DNA from: Saururus chinensis | Lineage: Eukaryota > Streptophyta > Magnoliopsida > Piperales > Saururaceae | Assembly: GCA_035235625.1 (NCBI GenBank) | Contig: CP141149.1 | Span: 2,513,001-2,577,000, forward strand | Length of the DNA: 64,000 nt | Direction of reading: 5' to 3' | Part shown: positions 23,801 to 34,770 of the stretch, piece after piece | How positions within the stretch are numbered: the first letter of the stretch is position 1 | Layout: every line of letters starts with the position of its first letter | Translations under genes and position numbers: made by a program | The notes under the pieces: generated by a model | Database searches by the model: none | Told to the model about the DNA's origin: nothing | Seen by the model: only the letters and a program-made list of their open reading frames with translations

Positions 23801-24284
23801 TTGGCTGTCCTATTTCATCAATAAACTTCATATTATAATAATGTATGCAAACCATAATTCCCAAGTAAAACTCCTACATGTAATGCCTTATTCCCCAAGT
23901 AAAATCAGTGTAGAAAACCAAACTTCACGAAATACAAATATTATTCTCAATATTTTTAATGTTAATAAATTTCTATTTTATAATGCAATATATAAATAGA
24001 TAATATATATTTATCCCATGGCACACATCGTATAGCAAGGTAGGTAGATGTGTGTTGTACAATTAATATTGTATAGCCTTAATACGATTAACAGATGTCT
24101 ATGCCAACAATGCTTATTAATAACAGGTAACCTAATTTTCCTTGAACTATTAGTGGGGGTGGGGGATGTAGGCCTATTTGTGTAACGACGTAAATTTGGA
24201 TCTATTTGTTTAGCGAATGGGAATATAAGCCCTATTAATTTGCTCCTTAATTTGTTATGCAATTCAGTTCAGATATGCTGCACG

Positions 24285-26035
24285 TACCTTCAATGGCGTC
24301 CATACATAAATCTTCGGACATATATTGCGCACGCCTTCGTACACGGTCAAAATTTAATCCGACAATGTTGACAGCCAAGGCAAGAACCACCGAATATAAA
24401 AAATATTTATCTTCTTTTTTCAGTATTTATATTTTGGTGATTGGTATAATTAACCCATTTTTTAAACAAATTATTGTTAAAAAAGTCATATTTTTTGCGA
24501 CGTATAGATATCTGTCACGAGTAATACATCACTCACGACATATATGTAATATACGTCGCTAGTGATATAGACCACTAGCGACGTATATAGCATACGTCGC
24601 CATTACTATGCATTAGTAGCGACAGATGCTTATATATGTCGCGACTAATGTATACCAATTATCCAAATACATGCATATTTTAATATATATATATATATAT
24701 ATATTTTAATATTTTATATAAATATACTACATCTTTAAAAAAATTTAACTTTCCGAAATCATCATACATGGGCCACATTTGGGATACAAGATATCAAATT
24801 TATAATCGATAAGGAAACGTATCATTAATAGTGCACATATTGCGATCTCAAACTAGTAGTGGGAAGTAATGCAATTTTTTCGCATATTACATTTATTCCG
24901 ATGTAAGTCATGGGGAGCTTCAGCACATCCTTAGGAGGTGCACATGTTTGGGGATATATACATATACCAAATACAATTTTATAAGGTGCGTACATAAATA
25001 AATAAAACCACGAGAAGTATGCACACCCTCGTGCACTATCGAAATTTGATCCGATGATGCTACCCGCCCGAGCATGAACCAGCGAATATTAAAAAAAATT
25101 ATCTTATTTTTTCAGCATTTATATTTTGGTGATTGGTATAATTAACCCATTTTTTAAACAAATTATTGTTAAAAAAGTCATATTTATTGCGATGTATAGA
25201 TATCTGTCGCGAGTAATACATCACTCACAACATATATGTAATATACGTCGCTAGTGATATAGACCACTAGCGACGTATATAGCATACGTGGCCATCACTA
25301 TGCATTAGTAGCGACAGATGCTTATATATGTCGCGACTAATGTATACCAATTATCCAAATACATGCATATTTTAATATATATATATATATTTTAATATTC
25401 TATATAAATATACTACATCTTTAAAAAAATTTAACTTTCCAAAATCATCATACATGGGCCACATTTGGGATACAAGATATCAAATTTATAATCGATAAGG
25501 AAACGTATCATTAATAGCGCACATATTGCGATCTCAAACTAGTAGTGGGAAGTAATGCAATTTTTTCGCATATTACATTTATTCCGATGTAAGTCATGGG
25601 GAGCTTCAGCGCATCCTTAGGAGGTGCACACGTTTGGGGATATATACATATACCGAATACAATTTTATAAGGTGCGTACGTAAATAAATAAAACCACGAG
25701 AAGTATGCACACCCTCGTGCACTATCGAAATTTGATCCGATGATGCTACCCGCCCGAGCATGAACCAGCGAATATTAAAAAAAAATTATCTTATTTTTTC
25801 AGCATTTATATTTTGGTGATTGGTATAATTAACCCATTTTTTAAACAAATTATTGTTAAAAAAGTCATATTTATTGCGACGTATGGATATCCGTCGCAAG
25901 TAATGCATCACTCGCGACGTATATGTAATACACGTCGCTAGTGATATAGACCACTAGCGACGTATATAGCATACGTCGCCATTACTGTGCATTAGTAGCG
26001 ACAGATGCGTATATACGTTGCGACTAATATATACA
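24285..26035. repeat. About 2.5 tandem copies of a 0.7-kb unit near the CACTA-1 right end
   Basis: The landmark ATTTTGGTGATTGGTATAAT occurs at 24431, 25133 and 25810, giving spacings of 702 and 677 bp. Each unit also carries the GCGACGTA motif cluster, an AT microsatellite of different length (24682-24705, 25375-25390) and ATACATGGGCCACATTTGGG. The second and third units are more alike than either is to the first. The third is cut short at about 26035. Confidence 0.9.
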
Positions 26036-26815
26036 GATATTTTACCCCTAACACATTTAATTACTTGCGATGTACTGACATATATGTCGCACATAGCTCA
26101 ACTGTACCTCCTTTTTTATTATAAATTATGGTTATTGGCAACAAAAATTCAAACTAGCGATATTAGAATTCATTATTTGCGACATAAAATTATATATTTC
26201 GCAAGTATCTCACCACAAATTGTCTGTTTTACTTTTTTTTATTATAACTTATGGTTTTTGGCGACAGATGCAGTATATGTTAGAAAAAGGTGTAGTTTGT
26301 ACCAACGAACTTATAGTTCCGTCGCAAGAATCAAGCCTCAAATTCTTGTTTTAATTTTTTTTAATTATACATAATGTTTATTTGCGATGGAAAGTATATA
26401 CGTCGCTAAGGGTTTAGTTTGTACCGACACAATTTCCTATTCATCGCTATTTTATTTACTGAATTGCGATGTAATAGTATTTATGTCGCAAGTATGTTAG
26501 CTCAAATTCTCGTTTTTGTGTATTTAGTTATTAATTATGTTTATTTGCGACGAACGCTATATATGTCGCTGAAAGTGGTATGTATTTATGATGTATATTT
26601 GTATTAGCTGCAAATCAATGATTTAATATCGACGTATTAGATAAAGTGTCGGTAATAGGTTTTCTGGCAGGGGTGGGAGTTGTATTAGTGATGGAAGACT
26701 GCAAACATTGCAAGTAAGTATGGTTATAGCGACGTATATGAACGTATGTCGGTAATGATATAAATAATAGCGACGTATTGATATATGTTGCTGATAACCG
26801 GTATTTGTTGTAGTG
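26036..26815. repeat. Right subterminal region of CACTA-1
   Basis: Dense GCGACGTA-type motifs and diverged forms (for example TACGTCGCTAA near 26399 and TAGCGACGTAT near 26728) continue to the terminus TTGTTGTAGTG. The next 3 bases, AGA (26816-26818), are the right target-site duplication. Confidence 0.8.
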
Positions 26816-26818
26816 AGA

Positions 26819-27028
26819 TGGAAGAATTTGAATGAAATTGGGCTTAATTTTATAATTTTGAAAAGTGACCGCTGGCAACTAATGTATGTTGGAGAGGTGT
26901 ACTCATTGGGAGTGTTATACTCCCTTAGATCTTTGACATGTGCATCTACTAGTTGATTTTCAGCCATGGTTATTGTAGGAGTGGTGGGAGAAGTAGTGGT
27001 GGAGTTTGTGGGAGAGTGGGTAAGACCA
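26819..27028 (-). pseudogene. Athila-like gag N-terminus (element B)
   Basis: The minus strand encodes PTITMAENQLVDAHVKDLRE and, near the CACTA junction, YKIKPNFIQILPS. This is the start of a gag protein that continues at 10377. A frame change occurs between SPTYIS and the KIKPNF segment. Its 5' side ends abruptly at about 27015-27030, where a plus-strand gag of the same family begins. Confidence 0.8.
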
Positions 27029-28886
27029 ACCAAATGAGAAAGGCCATAACCACCTTTGCCCAACTTCCCACTGAACAGTTTCATGTGAGTCGGGATAGAC
27101 TGAAGGACCTTCTTAGGAGGTGTCCTCATCATGTTACCCCTAAGTGGCAATTAGTGCAAAGTTTATATGATGGTCTTACTGAACAAAACCATCATCTTCT
27201 TGATGCAAGTTGTGGGGGTACCTTTTTACTAAAAAATGAAAATGAGGTATAGATCTTTTTTCAGGACTTGAGTGAAAATTCTCTTCAACATGCTGTGTTG
27301 AATAGAAATGAGAGTGGACTATCCACCTTAAACAATGCCCTCTCAAGGGGTGGCTTGTATTAAATCAAAAGCCCATTAGACCTCTCCTCCAAAATTGATA
27401 CTTTAAGTAGGAAGTTGGACCTCCTTATGACTTCAACCCATCAGTTTACTCCCTTCACTCAAGATGCATACACAATATGGCTTAGCCCAGCCCATACTAT
27501 CATGGAATGCCGCTCTACCTCTCAATTTCCTGAGCTCAAGATCATGTGAATGCCACCTAATCCTTCCCGAGGGCTCGATATGTCCAACCTAGTAGGAGTC
27601 TGAGTTTTGAGGATGTCTTAATCACATTACAAGAGCTACAATCTCATACTCAAATCTTTCACTTCCGTGCACAATCTATAGCGAAGCTAAAAGTCTAAAT
27701 TTGACAACTAGCTTATGCTATTAATAAGAGAGAGATAGGGACGTTGCAAAGTCAACCTCTACAAAACCCTAAAGGTCAATTTCAGGTAGAGGGAGCTCCT
27801 CCCTCGAATGAACAAGTTCATTCCATAATGACCCTTAGGACTAGGAGGATTGTTAACAATAAAATTGGAGTGACACCATTGATAGATGATAGGAGTGAGG
27901 AGTTAGAGCGGACAGCCCTAATGAGTCTTATGTAAAAGTGAGTGCACCACATCAGAAGGAGTTTGTATATCCTTCCCCTTCCTCAGAGCCACAGTCTAAA
28001 ACCACTTCCGAGGGATCTTATATCCATAGGGCACCCTTTCCTCAATGTCTTGACATGGCCCCACCATTTACAAAAAGCACGGCTAAGACTGATAAGATTC
28101 TTGAGACTTTCAAGCAAGTCAAAATTAATCTCCCCATTTTGATGTCATTAAGCAAGTCCCCGCTTATTCTAAGTTCCTAAAAGACCTATGCACTCAAAAG
28201 CGTAAATCTAAGACCCATGTGTCTAGGAAGGTCTTCCTCACCAAGATAGTTAGCTCTCTTTTAAAGTTTGACACCCCACCTAAGTATAAGGGCCCTGGTG
28301 TGCCTACTATTTCTTGTGTCATAGGCAATCACTCTATTAATAAAGCCCTCCTTGACCTTGGTGCGAGTGTTAATCTACTCCTTTACTTGGTGTATGCAAA
28401 ACTAGGGTTAGGTGAATTGTAGCCTACATCAATTTTGTGCATAAGCCTTGGGGAGACATTGTGGATGTCTTAGTGAAAGTTGACCGGTTCTTTTTCCCCG
28501 TTTATTTTATTGTATTAGATATGGACACCATTGCCAACTCCACACATCAGATTCCTATAATTCTAGGTAGTCTGTTCCTCGCCCCAGCTAATGCATGTAT
28601 CAAAGGTAGGACGGGAGTCATGGAGATGTCCTTTGGGAACATGAAAGTGAAATTAAATATTTTTGTTGTATTTAACTATTTACCTACAACTTGTGATGAT
28701 GAATGTTTTATGGTAGACAATTTTAGATTCGATGCTTATGATAAAGGTCCATCTTTTGTAGCATCAACCCATAATCAAGTCCTGCCTTGTAATTTTTACC
28801 AGTCATATTTTTTGCGATTTAAGAGAAGAGCCAATGCCAATATCGACAGCCACCCTGACATATTTGAGAATGTTGGCATTGCCTAG
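27029..28886 (+). pseudogene. Athila-like gag and protease (element C)
   Basis: Plus-strand gag beginning mid-domain at GKTNQMRKAITTFAQLP, through KWQLVQSLYDGL and SCGGTFLLKNE. Decayed sequence follows, then MSAPHQKEFVYPSP, DKILETFKQVKINLP (28095) and the protease site LDLGASVNLLLYLVY (28350-28395), here with its Asp intact. IVDVLVKVDRFFFPV and NACIKGRTGVMEMSFGN (to 28886) follow. Stops separate the pieces. The sequence then goes straight to a GGAGGCAACCC motif (28915) that in Athila elements follows integrase. RT, RNase H and integrase are therefore missing. Confidence 0.83.
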
Positions 28887-29781
28887 CTGAAAACAATAAA
28901 CTTCGTGCTTCTAAGGAGGCAACCCTTGTTTTATTTAGTTTCCTTTTATTTCTTTTTTTTTTTTCTAGTTTTAGTTAATTTTACTTTATTTGATCCATGT
29001 AGTGATTTATTTGATTTAGTAGTTTTAGTTGAATAACTGATTTTTTTATTTTGACATTTTTTATTTTTTCAAGTGAAAAAAACTTGTTCATCCATTCCAT
29101 CGGGATGTTACCCAATCGATCGGCCGATTGAATAGAATAGCTGCCATTCGAACGGTCAAGTCGTCACTTTAAATGCAAGCCAGCCACCGTGTTTTTTCCT
29201 CCGCCGTGTTGTCTTTTGTTTTCCACTGTCTTCCGCACACTCTTCGGCAAGCATTTGGGTCAAAAAATTGTCCCTTCCTTCCGTTTTTTTGCATAGATTC
29301 CATTTCTAGTGTCAATTTCTACTTAATCAGCCTCTATTTCACGTTGTCCCTTTGTTTATCTCGTAAGCCCCAAATTCATTTTTTGCATTTCTCTTTCAAT
29401 TTTTGGACAAATTAGATGCAATTTTTTGTGGAAGTTTGTTAGAATCAACTTGTATACTCTATATTGATGATTTGGTACAGTTTGATTGAATGAATGATGC
29501 ATTGTGGAAGGTGGATTTCAAAATTTTCACTATGCACTATTTTTGTTGAAAATCCCAATTTTTTATGTTTTCATGAATCGGTTTATATGTCCCTGCTTTA
29601 TTAAAGATGCTTTGTTTTTACTTGTACATATTATACTCTGATTTGGGACATTTTTGGTCATTTTTTCTAGGGGTACTTTCATAATTTGACTTCATTGGGT
29701 ATGTACATAATTTTTTCGGTTTTTCAGTTGCTTCCATATCACTTTTAGCACTTCTTTTTGAGCTATTTATAGATCTATAGT
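28887..29781 (+). other. Non-coding spacer of element C
   Basis: Contains GGAGGCAACCCTTG (28914) and pyrimidine-rich sequence before the downstream ORF. Short ORFs here (29173-29415) are hydrophobic and unrecognised. No gene is called. Confidence 0.5.
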
Positions 29782-30433
29782 GCATGGTTCTCGTTCTAAA
29801 GCACCAAAGAAGAGGAAGGGCACCCCTTGTACTTCACGCGCTTCATCTTCTACTGTCGTTGCTGTCGATCTACCTCTTCGTCCTATTGTTTAGGAGCGAT
29901 AGGTGAAGTTTGTCCCGACCATTACCACTGACCAGTCATGGCTTATGGAGTGAGAGGATTAGCGCTTCTATTTCTCTCAGATTGTTGTCCCTGAGGCTTG
30001 CGTACGTCATGAGCAGGTCCGATCTTTTTATGCGTCCGCCTTTCTAAATGAGAGGGGATATATTGTCAACACCATTGGATATGTTATGATCACTGTCACC
30101 CCAGATCTCTTAGCTACAGTGATGGGTCTCACACGCTCCAACCTCACCTATCCCTCCTTTGCTGACTTTGCTTTTCCTAATAATTCTACTATCACAGGGA
30201 CTCTTATGGGCCAGGAGCAAGGCCCATCCATCACGTATGGATTGCCAACTTCTCACATGACGCGGGACTATCATTTTGCAGATCTGATATTGGAGTATGA
30301 CATATGGTTCCACCATCATGAGAAGGTAGATTGCACATTAGCTAGCCTTCTATATGTTTTGGATCGTGCAAAGCAGATTAACATCAATTTCCCCTCATTT
30401 GTCTTTGCATGGATGGCAGATATAGTATCTTGA
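29782..30433 (+). pseudogene. Plant transposon protein / Athila env-position ORF (element C)
   Basis: The sequence starts with a basic stretch (SRSKAPKKRKGTPC), is broken by two stops, and then stays open from about 29948. It contains LMGLTRSNLT-type sequence (VMGLTRSNLTYPS), the segment WFHHHEKVDCTLASLLYVLD and ININFPSFVFAWM, and ends in a stop at 30433. The layout matches the 'putative plant transposon protein' domain found in the third ORF of Athila elements, which sits where retroviruses have env. Its function is unknown. Assignment is by remembered family pattern, so moderate. Confidence 0.62.
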
Positions 30434-31922
30434 TCAGTTTTCAAAAAGATTTAATAAGATAACCCAAGGAGGGTTAGGGCACGTGAGCTTGAATAATTCT
30501 AATATCATTATTGAATTTGATTATTGATATTATGATCTACTTGGACCATTGTGGTTTTTATTGTTTATGTTGTTCATTGTTTCGATATTTGTTGTTGATG
30601 TTGTGTTAGTAACTTATGATTAAGAGTAAGATTATTGAAATATTAATTGATGCAGTGGATAGCTTTGGATTTGTTGAGAACACCTAATCAAGATAAAGAC
30701 TAAAATACCTTAGAGGGGTCTGGGACTAGTTCATAGAGTGAACAAAGCCTTTGAATTGATAATTTGCCTTGGTTAATGAATCGACGACAGTTTCAAATTT
30801 AAAACCTTCATTTAGAAAGGACTAATAGGGTTTGGGATAGTCATTCAGAATCCTAGCATATTGATGAGCAAGATAGGGTTCAGAATGGTTTCCTGAGCTT
30901 TTGCTCTATTGAGGATCTACTAATTTGACCGTGTAGTTACCTCCCCATTAGAGGGAGCTCTGCTTGATTGAGGCTCACTTTTTATCTATTGAGAACTGTT
31001 TAGTGTACACACATTTGAATTAGCTGACATCCTGCTTGGTTGGCTTTTTTCACCACTTTTGTTCATGTGTAGTTGTAGCCCATGCCCTTCCACTCAGATT
31101 AGGTCCTTCGTGGGCTAGGAGGGGTGATGGTACATCCTTATCGATTCCAGGGGCCTAGTGGATTTCATGGTGTTTCGTCATGGATTTACCTTTGAAGGTG
31201 GTCTATGTTGAGTTTATCATTTGTCACTTAGGTTGACTTCGGATGAGTCTATCTATCATTGGGACCAGAGAGGGATATTTATTATCGAACAATGATTCGA
31301 GAAATAATTAATAACATTGTTTGATATTCCTTGTTTAATTAGAACAAGTGAAATGATTAAAGGACATGCATAAGATGTAGGTTGCTTGAAAATACTTAAG
31401 CACTGCATATGTGATGCTATGCTTTTTAAAATAGTTAGTTTTTAGGCAGAACTATGTCTGGATATCTTGTTCGAAACATTGGAGATGTTGTTTGATGAGT
31501 ACATAGGCAACTAACATCTGGTGATGTTGTCCCAATCTGAAAAACATTAAAATTTTCTTTTGTTCTTTTGAAATGCTCTTCCAAGGGGAGGAGATGTTTT
31601 GTTTCCTATTTGATCTTGTTTGCTTGCAGGTTCTTTAGATGGGGACTTTACGAGATTCTGACGTTGGTGGGTGTTTGAAGATGACATTGCACCATTGGGA
31701 TCTAATTTCTTGCTTCTACAATCTTGTAAGTAATTGTAATTACTAGCATGAGAGCAAACTTTACTAGGTTGTTTATTTTCATAGAGATGACCACCTTGTA
31801 CTTAAACACATCCTGGATATTTAGTCGATTGATTTGATTTGATTTAAAAAAGAAGAAATTTTTTTCAGGATTTATCACAAGTCCTTCATTTAAAAAGGGT
31901 TTTAAAAATCTGGGGCGTGATA
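30434..31922 (+). repeat. LTR-like remnant
   Basis: No gene is visible. The right end, GGGTTTTAAAAATCTGGGGCGTGATA (about 31897-31922, given as a description of the terminus), resembles the end of the solo LTR at 14843-17283 read on its own sense strand. This suggests a related plus-strand LTR. The start is not defined and no primer-binding site follows. Confidence 0.4.
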
Positions 31923-32096
31923 CGAACAGAGAGGAGGGGGGTCGGAATCCGGCCAAGAATTGGATTCAAGTTGACAGAAGAATCGGGGGGATTTGAAGTG
32001 TCACAAATGCTACTATTTGCGACGTTTGTATGTAAGCATCGCAATAAACATAACATTAGTGACGTTTCTATGTAAACATTGCAAAAAATAAAAAAA

Positions 32097-33140
32097 GAAA
32101 GGAGGGAATATAGAGAGGAGAGAGGAGAGAGAGATGGAGAAAAGAGAGGAAAGAGAGAGTAGAGATAGGAAAGAGAGAGATAGGAGGGAGAGGAGAAAGA
32201 AAGAGAAAGAGAGAGAAAGATAGAGGAGAGAGACGGAGAGAGAGTGTGAAGAGAGAGAGAAGACACAGAGAGAGGAGAGAGGGAGAGAGAGCTAAAGAGA
32301 GTGTGAAGAGAGAGAATAGAGGGAGTGGAGACAGAGAGATGGAGGGAGGAATGAGGAGAGAGAAGAGAGAGAGATAGAGAGAGAGGGGGGAAAGAGAGAG
32401 AAAGGAAAGACAGGGGGTAGGGAGAGAAGGGTAGAGAGGGAGAGGTGAAGAGAGAGAGTGTGAAGAGAGAGGGTAGAGAGAGGGAGAGAGAGTGAAGAGA
32501 GAGAGAGACGAGGGAGAGGAGAGAGAGTGGAGAGAAAGTGAAGAGAGGATGAGAGAGGAGAGAGAAAAGAGAGAAGAGAGGATGAGAGATGAGTGAGATA
32601 GGATCGATAGACATTTAAAAAAATGAAGCCTATTTGGGATGCTCAGTAAAGAGTGTTGCAAATAGTTATAATTGTTACCACTTTTATAAGTGTTCAAACT
32701 ATTATAACTATTTTTGACGTTCTTTACTAAGCCTTGCAAATATGCTTAATTTTTTTTAAATCTCTTTATTCTGTCTCTATCTTTCCTCTCTCTCTCATCT
32801 TGTCTCCTCATTTCCTCTCTCTCTCGTCTCTCTCTCTTTTCTCCCTCTCTCTCTTCTCTCTCTCTTCACTCTCCCCTTCTCTCTACCCTCTCTCTTCACT
32901 CTCTCTCTTCCTCTCCTCTCTCTCCTCTCTCCCTAGTCTCTCTCTTCACTCCCTCTCTCTCTTTTCTCTCCTCACTCTCTCTACCTCTCTCTTCACCTCT
33001 CTCTCTCCATTCTCTCTACCCTCTCTCTCTCTCTTCTCTCCTCTCTCTTCACTCCCTCTTCCTCTCTCTACCCTCTCTCTACCTCTCCCCTCTCTCCTTT
33101 CTCTTTATCTATCTTCACTCTCTCTACTACCTCGGGTACT
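32097..33140. repeat. Giant inverted repeat: GA-rich arm, stem-loop, CT-rich arm
   Basis: 32097-32590 is almost pure GA; 32757-33140 is almost pure CT. Between them a palindrome (AGTAAAGAGTGTTGCAAATA against its complement, 32646-32740) links the arms. Transcribed from either strand, this could fold into a hairpin of several hundred base pairs. Long Ser/Leu-rich ORFs across it are artefacts of the repeat. Confidence 0.8.
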
Positions 33141-34160
33141 AGTGACGCAATTTCTTAGGTTTTGCTAATATGTTTAATTTAAATTTTATAATTTGAAAAT
33201 ATAACATGAAATAAAAATTTCTACAAAATTAAATTAATTTCTTCCCTCTCTATCTCTCCTTTCCTCTCTCATCCTCTATTCTCTCTCTCTTCTCTCTCAC
33301 TTCTTTCTTTCTCTCTCTTCTCTCCCTCTTTCTCTCTCTACCCTCTCTCTTTTATTATATATTGTATTTTAAAATTAATAAAAAAATTAATATAAAATAT
33401 ATTAGCGACACATAATAAACTACATCGCTAGTACCCTAGGTAGTAGAGATGCATATGCATATGCATCTTTACTACCAAGGATACTACTGACACAATTTCT
33501 TCAGCCTCGCTAATATATTTATTTAACTTTTTTAATAAATTTAAAAAATAATATATAATAAAAAATTCCCAAAAATCTAAATTAATTGCTTCCTCCCTTT
33601 ATCTCTCTCTCCTCTCTTCCCTCTCTCATCTCTTCTCTCACTCACCTCTCTACCCGCTCTTCTCTCTCTCCTCTCACTTCTTTCTCGCCCTTCTCTTTCT
33701 TTCTTGCTCTTTTCTCTTTCTCACACTCCCCTCTCTTTTATTGTATATAATATTTTAAAATTAATAAAAAATAATAATAAAGTGTATTAGCAATACATAG
33801 GAACAAAATTTAGTAAGCGTTGATAATATAATTTTTTATAAATTTTTTATTAACTGTAAAAATATAATATAAAGTAAAAAATTCCCAAAAAATTATATTA
33901 ATTTCTTCCTCTTCTCTCCTCTCTTCTCTCTCCTCTCCTATTTTCTCTCTTTTCTTTCTTTCTTTCTCTTCTCTCCCTCCCCCTTTATCTTCTCTATCTA
34001 CTCTCTCTCTCTCTCCTCTCTCTTCTCTAGACTCTCTCTTCACTCTCTCTTGTCTTTTTCCCTCTTCAGTACTATATTCCTCCTCTTCCTCTCTCTCTTC
34101 TTTCTCACCTCTTTCCTCTTCACTTTCTCTTCTCTCCTCACTCCTCTATGTCTCTCTTTC
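33141..34160. repeat. Tandem CT-rich blocks with AT spacers (CACTA-2)
   Basis: Three further units, each a CT-rich block (33241-33355, 33590-33740, 33905-34160) preceded by an AT-rich spacer. The spacers contain a line such as GTACTAGTGACGCAATTTCTT or GATACTACTGACACAATTTC and a run like AAAAATTCCCAAAAA. They look like diverged tandem copies of the right arm of the hairpin. Confidence 0.65.
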
Positions 34161-34770
34161 TCTTACGTGCGTGAACATGATCCCTTGCTCCAAGGAGTGG
34201 GGATAAAGTAGGAAAATTTTATTTATTTTATTCTTATATATATTATATATAAATAATATATATTAAATAATATATATTTCCTTTACAATGTTTTTTTATT
34301 TTAAATACTTATATATTATATATTATATATTTACATAATAAATATTAAATAAAATATAATAAAAAATTAGTAGTGATGTTTTTCAAAAGCAGTTGCTAAT
34401 ATTCTCATTGTTTTTTTTTAAAATAGTTTATTTTATTTGTAACACATTTTTTTAGGTGTTGCTAATACTACAATTATTAGGGACACTTTGATAACTACGT
34501 CACTATTATTAATACAATTTTTGATGCTCTTATAAAAGCGTCACAAGTAGTTCTATATTTTCTAGTTTTTACAATTTATAAATATTACTAACATTTTTTA
34601 AAATACACCTTAAATAATAATAATATTAGCGACACTTTTATCACAGTGCTGCTAATAGTTATAAATTTTGTGAAACTTTTATATACGTCGCAAATAGTAT
34701 TTTTTAGTTACTTTGTATTGCATCACTAATAAAAGTGTTGTGAATAGTCCTTTTTGTTGTAGTGAGATGA

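Larger units (their letters stand above)
10378..26815 (-). mobile_element. CACTA-1, a 16.4-kb CACTA (En/Spm-type) DNA transposon with captured genes
   Basis: The left end is CACTACAATAAAAGAG; the right end is the inverse of CACTACAACAAATACC. Both are flanked by AGA. Subterminal regions carry many GCGACGTA/TACGTCGC motifs. Inside, on the minus strand, are a tnpA-like gene (19417-21023) and the C-terminal part of a tnpD-like transposase (21345-22985), plus host-type fragments (J-domain, PP2C, LRR). The catalytic part of the transposase is not found and both element genes carry stops, so the copy is probably non-autonomous. It interrupts the gag gene of element B. Confidence 0.92.
32002..34764. 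mobile_element. CACTA-2, non-autonomous CACTA-type element
   Basis: The right end is TTTTTGTTGTAGTG (inverse of CACTACAACAAAAA), followed by AGA. Subterminal motifs of the CACTA-1 type occur at both sides (TTTGCGACGTTTG near 32016, ATACGTCGCAAATAG near 34683). The left end reads CACAAATGCTACTATTTGCG at 32002 and is degenerate or truncated, so the left border and duplication are uncertain. No coding sequence: the interior is GA- and CT-rich low complexity plus AT-rich spacers. Confidence 0.6.

Noticed and set aside
26623-27150. A 175-residue minus-strand ORF read as one protein
   Set aside because: It fuses gag N-terminal sequence to CACTA end repeats across the insertion border; only the gag part (27028-26819) is real.
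31886-33168. Long Ser/Leu-rich ORFs (up to 242 residues) on both strands
   Set aside because: They translate GA/CT low-complexity sequence in overlapping frames. No start context, homology or codon pattern supports a protein.
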